A stretch of 64,000 nt of DNA, taken from Stackebrandtia endophytica. Its GTDB lineage: Bacteria; Actinomycetota; Actinomycetes; Mycobacteriales; Micromonosporaceae. The notes under the pieces are model-generated. The model was not told the DNA's origin and made no database searches. It saw only the letters and a list, made by a program, of their open reading frames with translations. The position numbers were made by a program, and so were the translations under genes. Of this stretch, positions 25,299-33,522 are shown piece after piece. The stretch covers positions 2,356,001 to 2,420,000 of the forward strand of contig NZ_VFOW01000001.1 of assembly GCF_006716355.1 (NCBI RefSeq), read 5' to 3'. Numbering within the stretch: the first letter of the stretch is position 1; every line of letters starts with the position of its first letter.

Positions 25299-25946
25299 CG
25301 ACGCGCCCGTCCAGGTGCGCGTATGGCAAGACGCTCGCGGGCGCCGCCTACGGTCTTGGTAGGCAAGCCCGCGAGCGGCGCCGCCAGACACGTGCCTGGG
25401 CAGGCTCGACGCGCCCGTCCAGGTGCGCGTATGACAAGACGTGGGCTTCCGCCGCCTACGGGTTTTGTAGGCAAGGAAGACCACGACGCAGTCAGACACG
25501 TGCCTGGGCAGGCGCGTTAAGGACCAGGTGAGGGTGAAGGGGGTGTAGCCCTTCGGAATCTCGGGGACTTCGCAGTAGTCCTCTTCGGCGTAGCTGAAGC
25601 CTTCGAAGACGCCCTCCGCCATCAGGCTGTGCACGTCCAGCCGAGCGTCGATGTCTTCATTGGACATGGATGAGCAGATGGCGACGCTTTCGGCCGCGAT
25701 GCCGACGTAGTCGGGTTCGAACATCTCCTCGTGGGGCTGGATGCGGACCCAGGCTACGGCGGGGTCGGCGGCGAGGATTTCGAGGCGGCCCGCGATCTCG
25801 GCGAGGTCGGGGCGTCCGTAGCCGTACTGGTTGGGTGCGATCGATTGTTCGTCGTCGTTTCCGTCGAAGAACTCGTCGATCGTCAACAGCGGGTAGCGGT
25901 CGTCGCCGGCGGCGGATCGGGCCAGTATCTCGTCACGCGCGATCAT
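25251..25946 (-). CDS. Hypothetical protein, 3' end replaced by hairpin repeats
   Basis: A 231-codon frame of which the first ~143 codons look like a real protein: conserved-looking RYPLLTIDEFFDGNDDEQS, then a predicted alpha/beta region with PAVAWVRIQPHEEMF and ending KGYTPFTLTWS. This resembles a family of actinobacterial hypothetical proteins; no function is known to me. The remaining codons run through the two 108-bp repeats (twice encoding LPRHVS...SCHTRTWTGAS) and are unlikely to be native. The ATG lies three bases after the stop of the phosphopantetheinyl transferase gene, so it is probably the last gene of the biosynthetic operon. Confidence 0.6.
   Translation of the reverse strand: MIARDEILARSAAGDDRYPLLTIDEFFDGNDDEQSIAPNQYGYGRPDLAEIAGRLEILAADPAVAWVRIQPHEEMFEPDYVGIAAESVAICSSMSNEDIDARLDVHSLMAEGVFEGFSYAEEDYCEVPEIPKGYTPFTLTWSLTRLPRHVSDCVVVFLAYKTRRRRKPTSCHTRTWTGASSLPRHVSGGAARGLAYQDRRRRPRASCHTRTWTGASGWAFWSGLWRNSTMA
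25299..25515. repeat. Two tandem 108-bp hairpin repeats with co-varying stems
   Basis: Units begin at 25299 and 25407. Each can fold into one long hairpin: an imperfect outer stem (left arm CGCGCCCGTCCAGG, right arm CCTGGGCAGG; in unit A 15 of 21 positions match and most differences are transitions), a 10-bp middle stem, and an apical GCCTAC/GTAGGC stem with a 7-base loop. Middle stems differ between units yet each pairs with itself: GCTCGCGGGC/GCCCGCGAGC (25333-25342, 25367-25376) and GTGGGCTTCC/GGAAGACCAC (25441-25450, 25475-25484, one mismatch). They form the 3' tail of one minus-strand frame and adjoin a gene fragment. Confidence 0.8.
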
Positions 25947-25949
25947 GGC

Positions 25950-26672
25950 TCACACCATAATCGGGTATGCCGGATAATTCGGCCGATACGGTCGCAGGTC
26001 GGATCGATCTCCGAGCCCGTCGCCGTCTCGGGTCGTCCAGAGGTGGGCTGTGGGACTGGGCTGCAACCAGCTGATCCGCAGCCGCGACCGCAGGGCCGCT
26101 TGGTCGAGCCCCTCGGCGCTCAGGGAGAGGTGGTATCGCGGCTCGACGCTCGCCAGGGTCAGGACGTTGGAGGCGAGGGTGTCGACTTCTCGCAGCGGAG
26201 TGGTCAGACCCCGCCCGGTGCGCTTCACGATCGCCTCCTTTCGAGTCCACAGTAGGCTCATGTCGTCGTCGGACTGGAACCGGTCGCGCAGGTACCGCTC
26301 GCCCGGTGTGGTGATGCGTTCGAAGAGTGCGTCGTCGTAGGGCACCGGGGATTGCACATCGACCCCGACGGGTGTCGCCGCCAGTACGCACACGCAGATC
26401 GAGGCGTCGTGTGACCAGTTGAAGTGCCGATCGCGAACTCCCTGGAATCGGGGTTTGCCGAAGCGGCCGAGCACGATCTCGGGCAGTGGATCAGGGGATC
26501 GCCGTCGCCACAGGTATTGCAGCAGGGAGAAGGACACTATGCCGGCTTGCCGGTCGGTCCGCCGGTGGTAGCGGTCGCATTTCTGCCGCCTCGTTGGTGG
26601 CACTGCCGCTCGGATCCGGTGGAGTGTGGAGTCCTCCAGGGGATCCGAGCGGGCGATCACCAGGTCGATCAC
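25950..26672 (-). CDS. Sfp-type 4'-phosphopantetheinyl transferase
   Basis: A ~240-aa PPTase that transfers the phosphopantetheine arm of CoA to the serine of carrier proteins. Diagnostic motifs are HFNWSHDASICVCVLA, VGVDVQ with the Mg-binding acidic residue, and LLWTRKEAIVKRTGRGL (the W-x-x-KEA motif). GTG 26672 overlaps the upstream FabF-like KS stop (GTGA) and is preferred; GTG 26696 in the same frame would add eight residues. As part of the operon it should activate the five carrier domains of the megasynthase and the two stand-alone carrier proteins. Confidence 0.85.
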   Translation of the reverse strand: MIDLVIARSDPLEDSTLHRIRAAVPPTRRQKCDRYHRRTDRQAGIVSFSLLQYLWRRRSPDPLPEIVLGRFGKPRFQGVRDRHFNWSHDASICVCVLAATPVGVDVQSPVPYDDALFERITTPGERYLRDRFQSDDDMSLLWTRKEAIVKRTGRGLTTPLREVDTLASNVLTLASVEPRYHLSLSAEGLDQAALRSRLRISWLQPSPTAHLWTTRDGDGLGDRSDLRPYRPNYPAYPIMV

Positions 26673-27886
26673 TCGCGACGGTCGATCACGAGACACACGT
26701 TGTGCCCACCGAATCCCAGTGACAGCGATACCGCGCGGGACAGTTGGGCGGGTCGGGCTCCGCCGCGGACCACGTCGATCTGCATGTCGTCGTCGAGCTC
26801 GGTGGTTCCGGCGGTCGGGGGTGCGGCCGAGTTTCGCAGCGCCAGGACCGACACGATGGCCTCGGCCGCGCCGGCGGCTCCCAGGAGGTGGCCGGTCATG
26901 GACTTCGTCGACGACACGAGGGCCTTGCCGCCGAATACGCGGGCGATGGCGGCGGCTTCGACCTGGTCGTTCTTCACGGTGCCGGTTCCGTGCGCGTTCA
27001 CGTAGACGGATTCGTCGTCGGCGCCGGCTTCGGCCAGCGCGTCGGTGATCGCGCGGTCGATGGCCTCACCGTCTTCGGCGGGCGCGGTGATGTGGGAGGC
27101 GTCGCTGGTGATGCCGTATCCGGACACCTCCGCGTGGATCGTCGCGCCTCGGGCTCGGGCGTGGGATTCGCTCTCCAGAACCAGTGCGGCACCGCCTTCT
27201 CCCATGACGAAGCCGGCGCGTTCGCGGTCGAACGGGATGCTGGCGCGATCGGGGTCGGCGGAGTCGCTGAGTGCGCGCAGGCTCTGGAAACCGGCCATGA
27301 CCAGTTTCTGGGTGATGGCCTCACCGCCTCCGCAGATCACCGCGTCGGCGTAGCCGTGCCGTATGGCGCGCAGTCCCTCTCCGATGCTGGCGGCGCTGGA
27401 GGCGCAAGCGGCGACGTGGGACAGGGCCGGCCCTTTCGCGTCGAACTCGATGGCGGCCAGACCGGCCAGCATGTTGGAGATCCATTTGGGAATGAGCATG
27501 GGCGATACTCGTCGTGGACCGCGTTCTCGCAGGTTGTCGTGTTCGCTGAGGGTGGTTCCGACTCCACCGAGTCCGGTGCTCAAGTAGGCGCCGAATCGGT
27601 AGGGGTCGATGTCGCCGAGGATGCCGGAGTCCGCCACGGCCTGCCGGGCGGCGATCAGGCCGAACAGGCTGTAGGCGTCGAGTCGGCGCAGTTCCCGGGT
27701 CGGGAAGTGTTCCTTGGTGTCGAGGTTCTTGACCGGGGCGTATACCCGCACGGTCATGTCGCTGTTGTCGAAGTGGTCGATGGGCACGATGCCGTGGCGG
27801 CCCGCGAACAGGTTGTCCTCGAATTCGAGGACGTTGTTTCCGATCGGGCTGACCACGCCCATTCCGGTGATGACGGCCTTTTCCAT
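26669..27886 (-). CDS. FabF-like beta-ketoacyl-ACP synthase, stand-alone
   Basis: A 405-aa KAS II-type condensing enzyme: VITGMGVVSPIGNN at the N-terminus, the active-site cysteine at 161 in VAACASSAAS, the two catalytic histidines in NAHGTGTVKND and SMTGHLLGAAGA, and the C-terminal SLGFGGHN. It is closer to FabF of type II systems than to modular PKS KS domains. It sits between a carrier protein and a PPTase in the operon, so it probably works with that carrier protein, for instance making or extending an acyl group for the synthase. No ketoreductase or dehydratase gene accompanies it. The start ATG 27886 begins MEKAVITG. Confidence 0.9.
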   Translation of the reverse strand: MEKAVITGMGVVSPIGNNVLEFEDNLFAGRHGIVPIDHFDNSDMTVRVYAPVKNLDTKEHFPTRELRRLDAYSLFGLIAARQAVADSGILGDIDPYRFGAYLSTGLGGVGTTLSEHDNLRERGPRRVSPMLIPKWISNMLAGLAAIEFDAKGPALSHVAACASSAASIGEGLRAIRHGYADAVICGGGEAITQKLVMAGFQSLRALSDSADPDRASIPFDRERAGFVMGEGGAALVLESESHARARGATIHAEVSGYGITSDASHITAPAEDGEAIDRAITDALAEAGADDESVYVNAHGTGTVKNDQVEAAAIARVFGGKALVSSTKSMTGHLLGAAGAAEAIVSVLALRNSAAPPTAGTTELDDDMQIDVVRGGARPAQLSRAVSLSLGFGGHNVCLVIDRRE

Positions 27887-28047
27887 GTTTCTCCATCGGC
27901 GATTGAAGGGTTGTGGACGTTGGGGGTGGGCGTCGCCGGGGCGCCCACCCGAGGACATCCGAATCGGACTGTCCTGATGCGATGGTCGGTCGCGACCGCT
28001 GTCAGTCGTGACATCCGCCTGACCGACCATGAGGAGTCGTCGGGCGA

Positions 28048-28281
28048 TCAGGCGTGCTGCTCGGCGGCTTCCAGAACCCGGTCGTAGAGGTCCTGCAGGT
28101 TGGAGACGGTGTCGGTGACCTCGATGTCCTGTCGTCCGACGACATCTTCGATCTTCATGACGAACTCGTAGACCGCGATGGAGTCGACACCCAATTCGGA
28201 CAGGTCGTCGCTCATGAGCAGTTCGTCGGCGGTCTTGGTGGTGAACTCGGCGAGCGCTTCCTTGAACTCGGCTTCAGTCAT
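28048..28281 (-). CDS. Acyl carrier protein (second, FabF-adjacent)
   Basis: A 77-aa carrier protein with the phosphopantetheine serine in LGVDSIAVYEFVMKIE and an acidic helical composition typical of type II ACPs. ATG 28281 has GAGAAG upstream; ATG 28299 in the same frame is a possible alternative. It lies directly upstream of the FabF-like KS in the operon and is probably its partner and a substrate of the cluster PPTase. Confidence 0.85.
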   Translation of the reverse strand: MTEAEFKEALAEFTTKTADELLMSDDLSELGVDSIAVYEFVMKIEDVVGRQDIEVTDTVSNLQDLYDRVLEAAEQHA

Positions 28282-28401
28282 GTCTTCTTCTCGATTCATT
28301 GTGGAGAATGTCCGGCGACTTCGGCTCGAAGTCGCCGGACGCCTTCTGTCGAAGGTCGTCGGTTGTCGCCCCAAGTGCTGCGCGGAGAGAATGCGGGCGC
28401 T

Positions 28402-29166
28402 TCAGAATCCGTTCTTTCGCAGCCATGCGAGCAGGTCGTCCTCGCGCTGCGTGGCCTGTTCACTGGTCCACTTCCCGAGTTCGCGGGAGTCGACCAGCAG
28501 GCCGTCTCTCAGGTAGATCACCCGGTCGGCCCGGGCCGCACAGGCCGGATCGTGGGTGACCATCACGAGCGTGGTTCCTTCACTGTGGACGTCGGTCAGC
28601 GCGTCCATGACCTCGATGGTCATGCTGCTGTTCAACGCACCGGTCGGTTCATCGGCGAACAAGATGGACGGTCCGGCGGACAGCGCGCGACAGATGGACG
28701 CACGCTGCAACTGACCTCCGGACACCTGGGTGATGCCGTGGGTCTTGACGTGAGCGATGCCGAACCGTTCCATGAGCGCGTCGATGCGCGCGATCACGGC
28801 GTCCTTGTCCTTCGGAGTGGCCTTCAGCGCGGGCAGCAGGATGTTGTCCCGGATGTTCAGGTTGTTCAGGAAGTACGCCTGCTGGAAGATGAATCCCATG
28901 CTGGTCAACCGGACTTTGCTCATCTCGTTGTCGTTGAGCGAGGTGAGGTCCCGCCCCTCCAGTGAGACGGTTCCGCCGGTGGGACGGTCCATGCCGCTGA
29001 TGCTGTAGAGCAGCGTCGACTTGCCGGATCCGGACGCCCCCATGATGGTGAGGAATTCGCCCTTGTTGACCGCGAGGTCGATTCCGTTGAGGACTTGAGT
29101 CGGTGGATCGGTTGAATAGTAGGTTTTGGACAGACCCTCGGCCCGCAACATCATCTCGTCTGACAT
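28402..29166 (-). CDS. ABC transporter ATP-binding protein, MacB/LolD type
   Basis: A 254-aa ATPase. Walker A is MGASGSGKST, the signature QVSGGQLQRASI, Walker B SILFADEPTGAL, and the H-loop VMVTHDPACAARADR. The class matches MacB/LolD/FtsE-like ATPases that pair with FtsX-fold permeases, and the permease gene lies 10 bp upstream. A good ribosome binding site (AGGAGAATCGAT) precedes ATG 29166. Likely powers efflux of, or protection against, the cluster product. Confidence 0.92.
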   Translation of the reverse strand: MSDEMMLRAEGLSKTYYSTDPPTQVLNGIDLAVNKGEFLTIMGASGSGKSTLLYSISGMDRPTGGTVSLEGRDLTSLNDNEMSKVRLTSMGFIFQQAYFLNNLNIRDNILLPALKATPKDKDAVIARIDALMERFGIAHVKTHGITQVSGGQLQRASICRALSAGPSILFADEPTGALNSSMTIEVMDALTDVHSEGTTLVMVTHDPACAARADRVIYLRDGLLVDSRELGKWTSEQATQREDDLLAWLRKNGF

Positions 29167-29176
29167 ATCGATTCTC

Positions 29177-31579
29177 CTAGCCCCTGATCCACATGCTCTT
29201 GTCCGCGCCGCGCAGCCGCGCGGTGAGCGCGACCGCTCCGATGTACCCGGCGGCGATCAGAACCAACGGGTATCCGATGTAGACGACACTCCAGTTCGGA
29301 ATGAACGCCAGTTTCGTGATCCCCAGACCTGCCACCGACATGAGTCCCCCGGCGAGTGATTCGCCGACGGTCGCGGTGAACACCAATCCCAGAACGGTTC
29401 CCAACGCGACCACCGCCAGCGTCTTGCCTCGCACCTGCGAGCTGATCTCGGCGGTGGAGAAGCCGATGGCCGACAGGACACCGTTCTTGCGGCGCTCACT
29501 GCTCAGCCGCAGTTTGAGGAACAGGCTGGTGATGAGCACCGCGATACCGACACCGAACACGAAAGCCAGGATGGCCGCGTTCTGGAAGGCACCGGTGAAG
29601 TAGGAGAAGGTCTGTTTGACATATTCCCCCATCGGAATGACGTTGGCGCTGTCGAACCGGTCGTTGTACTCGTCGGCGATCGCGGCCGCGTCGGCCCCGT
29701 CCACCGCGTCGGCGTAGATGACGTAGCTGGCCGCACCGGTGGTGGCCTCGCCCTGCATCTTGGCGGTGTTGCCACCGCTGGTGACGTCCTGGTAGATACC
29801 GGAGACGACCAGGGTCGTGGATTCGCCGCCTCGTCGGACGGTCAACGGGTCACCGGTGGTCAGCCCGTACTTGTCGGCGTTGAGAACCGACAACGCGATC
29901 TCACCGTCTTCGGGCCGCTCGCCCTCCAGGAACTCCACGGTTCCGGCGGAGTAGTCGCCGACTTCGACGCGCAGGGTCTCCCAGCCGTCCTCCCCTTCGG
30001 TTTCGTAGAGCAGGTTGGCGTAGACCCGCAGGTCGGTCAGCCGGTCGTCGGAGGCCATGCTCGCCACCAGGTCGTCCCGGGTCTGGTCGACGTCGTCGGC
30101 GAACTGGATGTCGGCCCGTACGTCGGTCTCGGGGGCTCCCATGTAGGTGATGAACCGGGGGCTCTCGAAGGTGCTGAGCAGGTTCATCGGCAGGGCCATG
30201 AGCACCGCGGCCAGGAAGAACACGGTCGGGATCAGCACCCATTGCTTGGCGTCGGCCCGCAGGTCCAGGACCGCCAGGCGCCGGTTGATGCTGCCGCCTC
30301 GGAATGAGGCGAGGCTGGTTCGCTTGACCCGCTTGGCTTCTCGTTTGGCGCGTCGTGCGGTCTGTCGGTCGTCGAGGGTGCTGCCGTGAACGAGGGCGTT
30401 GACGACCTGGATCTTGCGGACCCGGCGGAACACCCGTCGGCAGATCGCCACCACGAACAGGTAGACCACCGCCAACGCGATCACCGGAACCAGTACCGCC
30501 GACAGTCCCAGCGGCGCCTCGGCGTAGTTCGCCTGGACGCTGCGGGTCAGCAGGTCGGTGGCGACGATGGCCAGCAGTCCACCGATGACACAGGCCAGGA
30601 AGGTCATCAGCCGGTATTTCGACAGGTACAGCCCGGAGATCGTCTTGCTGGGCAGTCCGATGGCCTTCATGGCACCGATCTCACGTACCTCGTCCTCCAA
30701 CGTCCCCCGGATGACGAATCGCGCGTTGAGCAGCGCGATCGCGATCAGCAGGAAGCTGACGAACACCAGTGCCACCGCGACCAACCCGTCGCTGATGGCG
30801 TTGATCAGCAGGATCAGGTCGTAGGTGACGGCCTGGCCGTTCTTCGGGAGGGCTTCGTCGGATTCGTAGGCGCGCTGGAGGTCGGCGATCAACGCGGTGT
30901 CGCTCAGCCGGTATTCGGCGATGATCTCGGGGGCGCCGCCTCCGGCGGTGGTGAGTTCGGCGAAGTCCGCTTCGGAGACGACGAACCGGGTCGCCGACGA
31001 CAGTGACGACGCCATTTGGGAGTCGCGTACGAATCCCTCGACGGTGAACCGGTGGACGCCGGAGTCGGTGGTCAGCCGCAGTTCGTCACCGGTTTGGAGT
31101 TCGAACTGCAACTGGTAGGCCACCGGCAGGTAGATCTCGCCCGCGGACGGGCGCGGTATCGCCCCGGTTTCGTCGATCAGGAAGTCGAATTCCTCATTCT
31201 GGGTGACGAAGAGGTTGTCGATGAGGCTGTCGGAGAGGTCGCCGGACTCCCCCGTGCTCGGCCGCTGCCAGGCGATGGCGGCGCTGTCGTATCCGAGCAT
31301 CTCCTCGATCAACCAACTGTCGATCTCGGGGTGGTCGGCGGCGAAGCGTTCCAATTCGCCTCGGTCGTAGTCGCCCACGTGCATCTGGAGGAAGTGTGGC
31401 GGCTTGGCCTCGTCGAACAGTTGGTTCACCGATCCGACCAACCGCTCCATCACCATGGAACCGGTGGCGGTCAGGAACGCGCTCAGGATCAGGATGACCA
31501 GCAGCGCCGCGTTGACGCCCTTGTTCCTGATCAGATCGTTGTACGTATATCGAAGGCGCACTGAGTCCTTCTTACTCAC
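29177..31579 (-). CDS. ABC transporter permease, FtsX/MacB fold (800 aa)
   Basis: A permease with an N-terminal membrane helix, a large extracytoplasmic domain (~45-255), three helices including VALVFVSFLLIAIALLNARF, a second extracytoplasmic domain (~470-660) and a final FtsX core (GVLSAIGFSTAEISSQV, three helices). This duplicated-FtsX layout is typical of actinobacterial antibiotic-export permeases. GTG 31579 overlaps the stop of the DUF6790-like gene (GTGA). Couples with the downstream ATPase. Confidence 0.88.
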   Translation of the reverse strand: MSKKDSVRLRYTYNDLIRNKGVNAALLVILILSAFLTATGSMVMERLVGSVNQLFDEAKPPHFLQMHVGDYDRGELERFAADHPEIDSWLIEEMLGYDSAAIAWQRPSTGESGDLSDSLIDNLFVTQNEEFDFLIDETGAIPRPSAGEIYLPVAYQLQFELQTGDELRLTTDSGVHRFTVEGFVRDSQMASSLSSATRFVVSEADFAELTTAGGGAPEIIAEYRLSDTALIADLQRAYESDEALPKNGQAVTYDLILLINAISDGLVAVALVFVSFLLIAIALLNARFVIRGTLEDEVREIGAMKAIGLPSKTISGLYLSKYRLMTFLACVIGGLLAIVATDLLTRSVQANYAEAPLGLSAVLVPVIALAVVYLFVVAICRRVFRRVRKIQVVNALVHGSTLDDRQTARRAKREAKRVKRTSLASFRGGSINRRLAVLDLRADAKQWVLIPTVFFLAAVLMALPMNLLSTFESPRFITYMGAPETDVRADIQFADDVDQTRDDLVASMASDDRLTDLRVYANLLYETEGEDGWETLRVEVGDYSAGTVEFLEGERPEDGEIALSVLNADKYGLTTGDPLTVRRGGESTTLVVSGIYQDVTSGGNTAKMQGEATTGAASYVIYADAVDGADAAAIADEYNDRFDSANVIPMGEYVKQTFSYFTGAFQNAAILAFVFGVGIAVLITSLFLKLRLSSERRKNGVLSAIGFSTAEISSQVRGKTLAVVALGTVLGLVFTATVGESLAGGLMSVAGLGITKLAFIPNWSVVYIGYPLVLIAAGYIGAVALTARLRGADKSMWIRG

Positions 31580-32064
31580 TCAAAACTCCAAACTCCTGGG
31601 ATCTGCAAGGACATCCAGGTCAAGACGGCGTGGTAGACAACGTCCAAGATGATGTTGCCGATCTCGACCCAGTCGGTCCTTCCTTCTTCCTTGCGTTTGC
31701 GGATCACCTCAAGCGTGTGCGTCCACAGTCCACTGAAGCCGTATACGTACAGTGTCACAAGGGTCGCGACCCAGAAGTTGCCCTGGAACCAGATCGCCAG
31801 TACACCCATGACACCCAGACCGACCTGGGCGAAGCCGTACTTGATCTGGAAGGGACCGCTCGGCCATCCCAGCTTCGCGGCGGTCTTCTCCGGATACAGA
31901 ACGTTGATGATGAAACCACCGACAGCGATTATTCCGTGCGACACCGCGAACTGGTGCAGCAGGAGGGTTTTCATCACGTCCACATAGTCGGCGGAGAAAC
32001 CTCCGATGGCCAACTGTCCGACGGCGGTGAGCACACCGGCGCCGATGATCACTACGATCCACAT
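31576..32064 (-). CDS. DUF6790-like small membrane protein
   Basis: A 162-aa protein with about four membrane helices (residues 2-20, 36-55, 75-95 and 98-113) and a conserved-looking LGWPSGPFQIKYGFAQVGLG region that I associate with DUF6790-type proteins. It is placed between two transporter systems of the cluster, so a role in export or membrane protection is possible but not supported by motifs. Its stop overlaps the permease start; its ATG is nine bases from the MFS stop. Confidence 0.68.
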   Translation of the reverse strand: MWIVVIIGAGVLTAVGQLAIGGFSADYVDVMKTLLLHQFAVSHGIIAVGGFIINVLYPEKTAAKLGWPSGPFQIKYGFAQVGLGVMGVLAIWFQGNFWVATLVTLYVYGFSGLWTHTLEVIRKRKEEGRTDWVEIGNIILDVVYHAVLTWMSLQIPGVWSFE

Positions 32065-32072
32065 TGCGTTGA

Positions 32073-33440
32073 TTACCTCGTTGATTCCAGAGTTTGATTT
32101 TTCAAGTTCTCTTCCAGCACCCGGATGCTCTTGACGCGGGTCATCACGATCGCCGTGCCGACCAGCAGCACTCCGACGATGATCAGCATCAGGCCGATGC
32201 CGCGTGACTCGCCGACGCCGATCAGCGCTCCGGCACTGTCGGCCAGTGCTCCGCCGGAGACGAGCAGTGGGTTGAAGACGTAGTCGGCCAGTACGCCTGA
32301 GACGGCGTAGGCGACGATGTAGCCGATCTGGGAGATCAAGCCCATGAGTCCCCAGACCTTCCCCTGTGTCTCGTTGGGGATCGAGGCCCGCACGAGCACC
32401 TCGACGCTGGTGTTCAGTGGGGGCAGCATCATGAAGAAGATGAAGCAGAAGGCCCCGATGAGCAGCACATTCATGGTGGCGCCCATCAGGAGGGTCACCA
32501 CACCGCTGCCGGCCAGCGCTATCGCGATGTAGTTGATGTGCCGGTGTCCCATGCTGAAGATGCCGATGGCCAGGCTGGCCACGACCATGCCGACGGCGGC
32601 CACGGACCGGACCACCCCGAGAACCTCCTCATTGGATAGATCGAGGAGCATCGGGGTCAGCAGGGTCTGAAGGAATCCCATGCAGAAGGTCACGAACGTC
32701 ACCAGCAACATCAGGACGGTGATGCCCCGGTTGCGCGCCAGGAACGCCACGCCGAACCGCAGGTCGGCCCAGAAGCCGCGTTCGGCGACCGGTTTGGTGG
32801 ATTTGATGGTCCGCCACACCAGGACCATGCACAGCGTCGTCACCGCCATGGTTCCGATGTCGATCAGCAGGACGAGTCCGATGCCGAACCAGGACATCAG
32901 GATTCCCGCCAGGGCCGGGGATATCAGGTACTGCGACGCCGAGGCGAACTGCACCATGCCGCTGGCTCGGGCGTACTGCTCGGGTGTCAGCAGGTCGCTG
33001 ATGGTGGCGCGGTAGGCCGGGTCCATCACCGAGGTGAAGATCGAGCTGAACGCGACACATGCGCACACGATCGCCACGTTGCCGATTCCGGCCTGTATCA
33101 ACAGAAGCAGCGCCAGCAGCCCGATCGCCGACAACGCGTCGCCTAGGATCATCAACAGGCGGCGGTCGAAACGGTCGGCAAGGACCCCGCCCAGTGGGGC
33201 CAGGAGCACGCCGGGCAGGAACGCGGCCATGGTGACCAGCGCGACCGCGGTGCTGCGTCCGGTCAGCTGGTAGGCGTAAACGCCCAGGCCGAAGGCGGTC
33301 AGGCCGTTGCCGATGCGCGCCACCAGCTGCGCCACCCAGATGAGGATGAAGCTGCGGAAGTTGCGCGCGATCTCGTGCGGCGACCGCGTCGTATCCGGGG
33401 GTCGTTGCGACGTCGCGGATTCCATCTGTTGTCCAAACAT
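32073..33440 (-). CDS. MFS transporter, DHA3/EntS-like exporter
   Basis: A 455-aa major facilitator with twelve expected helices. Helix 1 carries ILIWVAQLVARIGNGLTAFG, the loop 2-3 motif reads GVLADRFDRRLLMI, and a long central loop separates the halves. Similar proteins export siderophores, macrolides or peptides. ATG 33440 is used since the upstream extension is not membrane-like. Together with the FtsX system it gives the cluster two export routes. Confidence 0.85.
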   Translation of the reverse strand: MFGQQMESATSQRPPDTTRSPHEIARNFRSFILIWVAQLVARIGNGLTAFGLGVYAYQLTGRSTAVALVTMAAFLPGVLLAPLGGVLADRFDRRLLMILGDALSAIGLLALLLLIQAGIGNVAIVCACVAFSSIFTSVMDPAYRATISDLLTPEQYARASGMVQFASASQYLISPALAGILMSWFGIGLVLLIDIGTMAVTTLCMVLVWRTIKSTKPVAERGFWADLRFGVAFLARNRGITVLMLLVTFVTFCMGFLQTLLTPMLLDLSNEEVLGVVRSVAAVGMVVASLAIGIFSMGHRHINYIAIALAGSGVVTLLMGATMNVLLIGAFCFIFFMMLPPLNTSVEVLVRASIPNETQGKVWGLMGLISQIGYIVAYAVSGVLADYVFNPLLVSGGALADSAGALIGVGESRGIGLMLIIVGVLLVGTAIVMTRVKSIRVLEENLKNQTLESTR

Positions 33441-33522
33441 TGTGGATGCCCCGGGGCGGGCATCATGGGTGTTGTCCGGTGTGGACGCGCGCGGCGCCCA
33501 CACCGGACGTTGTCGGGGATCG

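Noticed and set aside
25299-25515. The two repeats as a CRISPR array
   Set aside because: Only two units, contiguous at 108 bp with no unique spacers, and no cas genes nearby.
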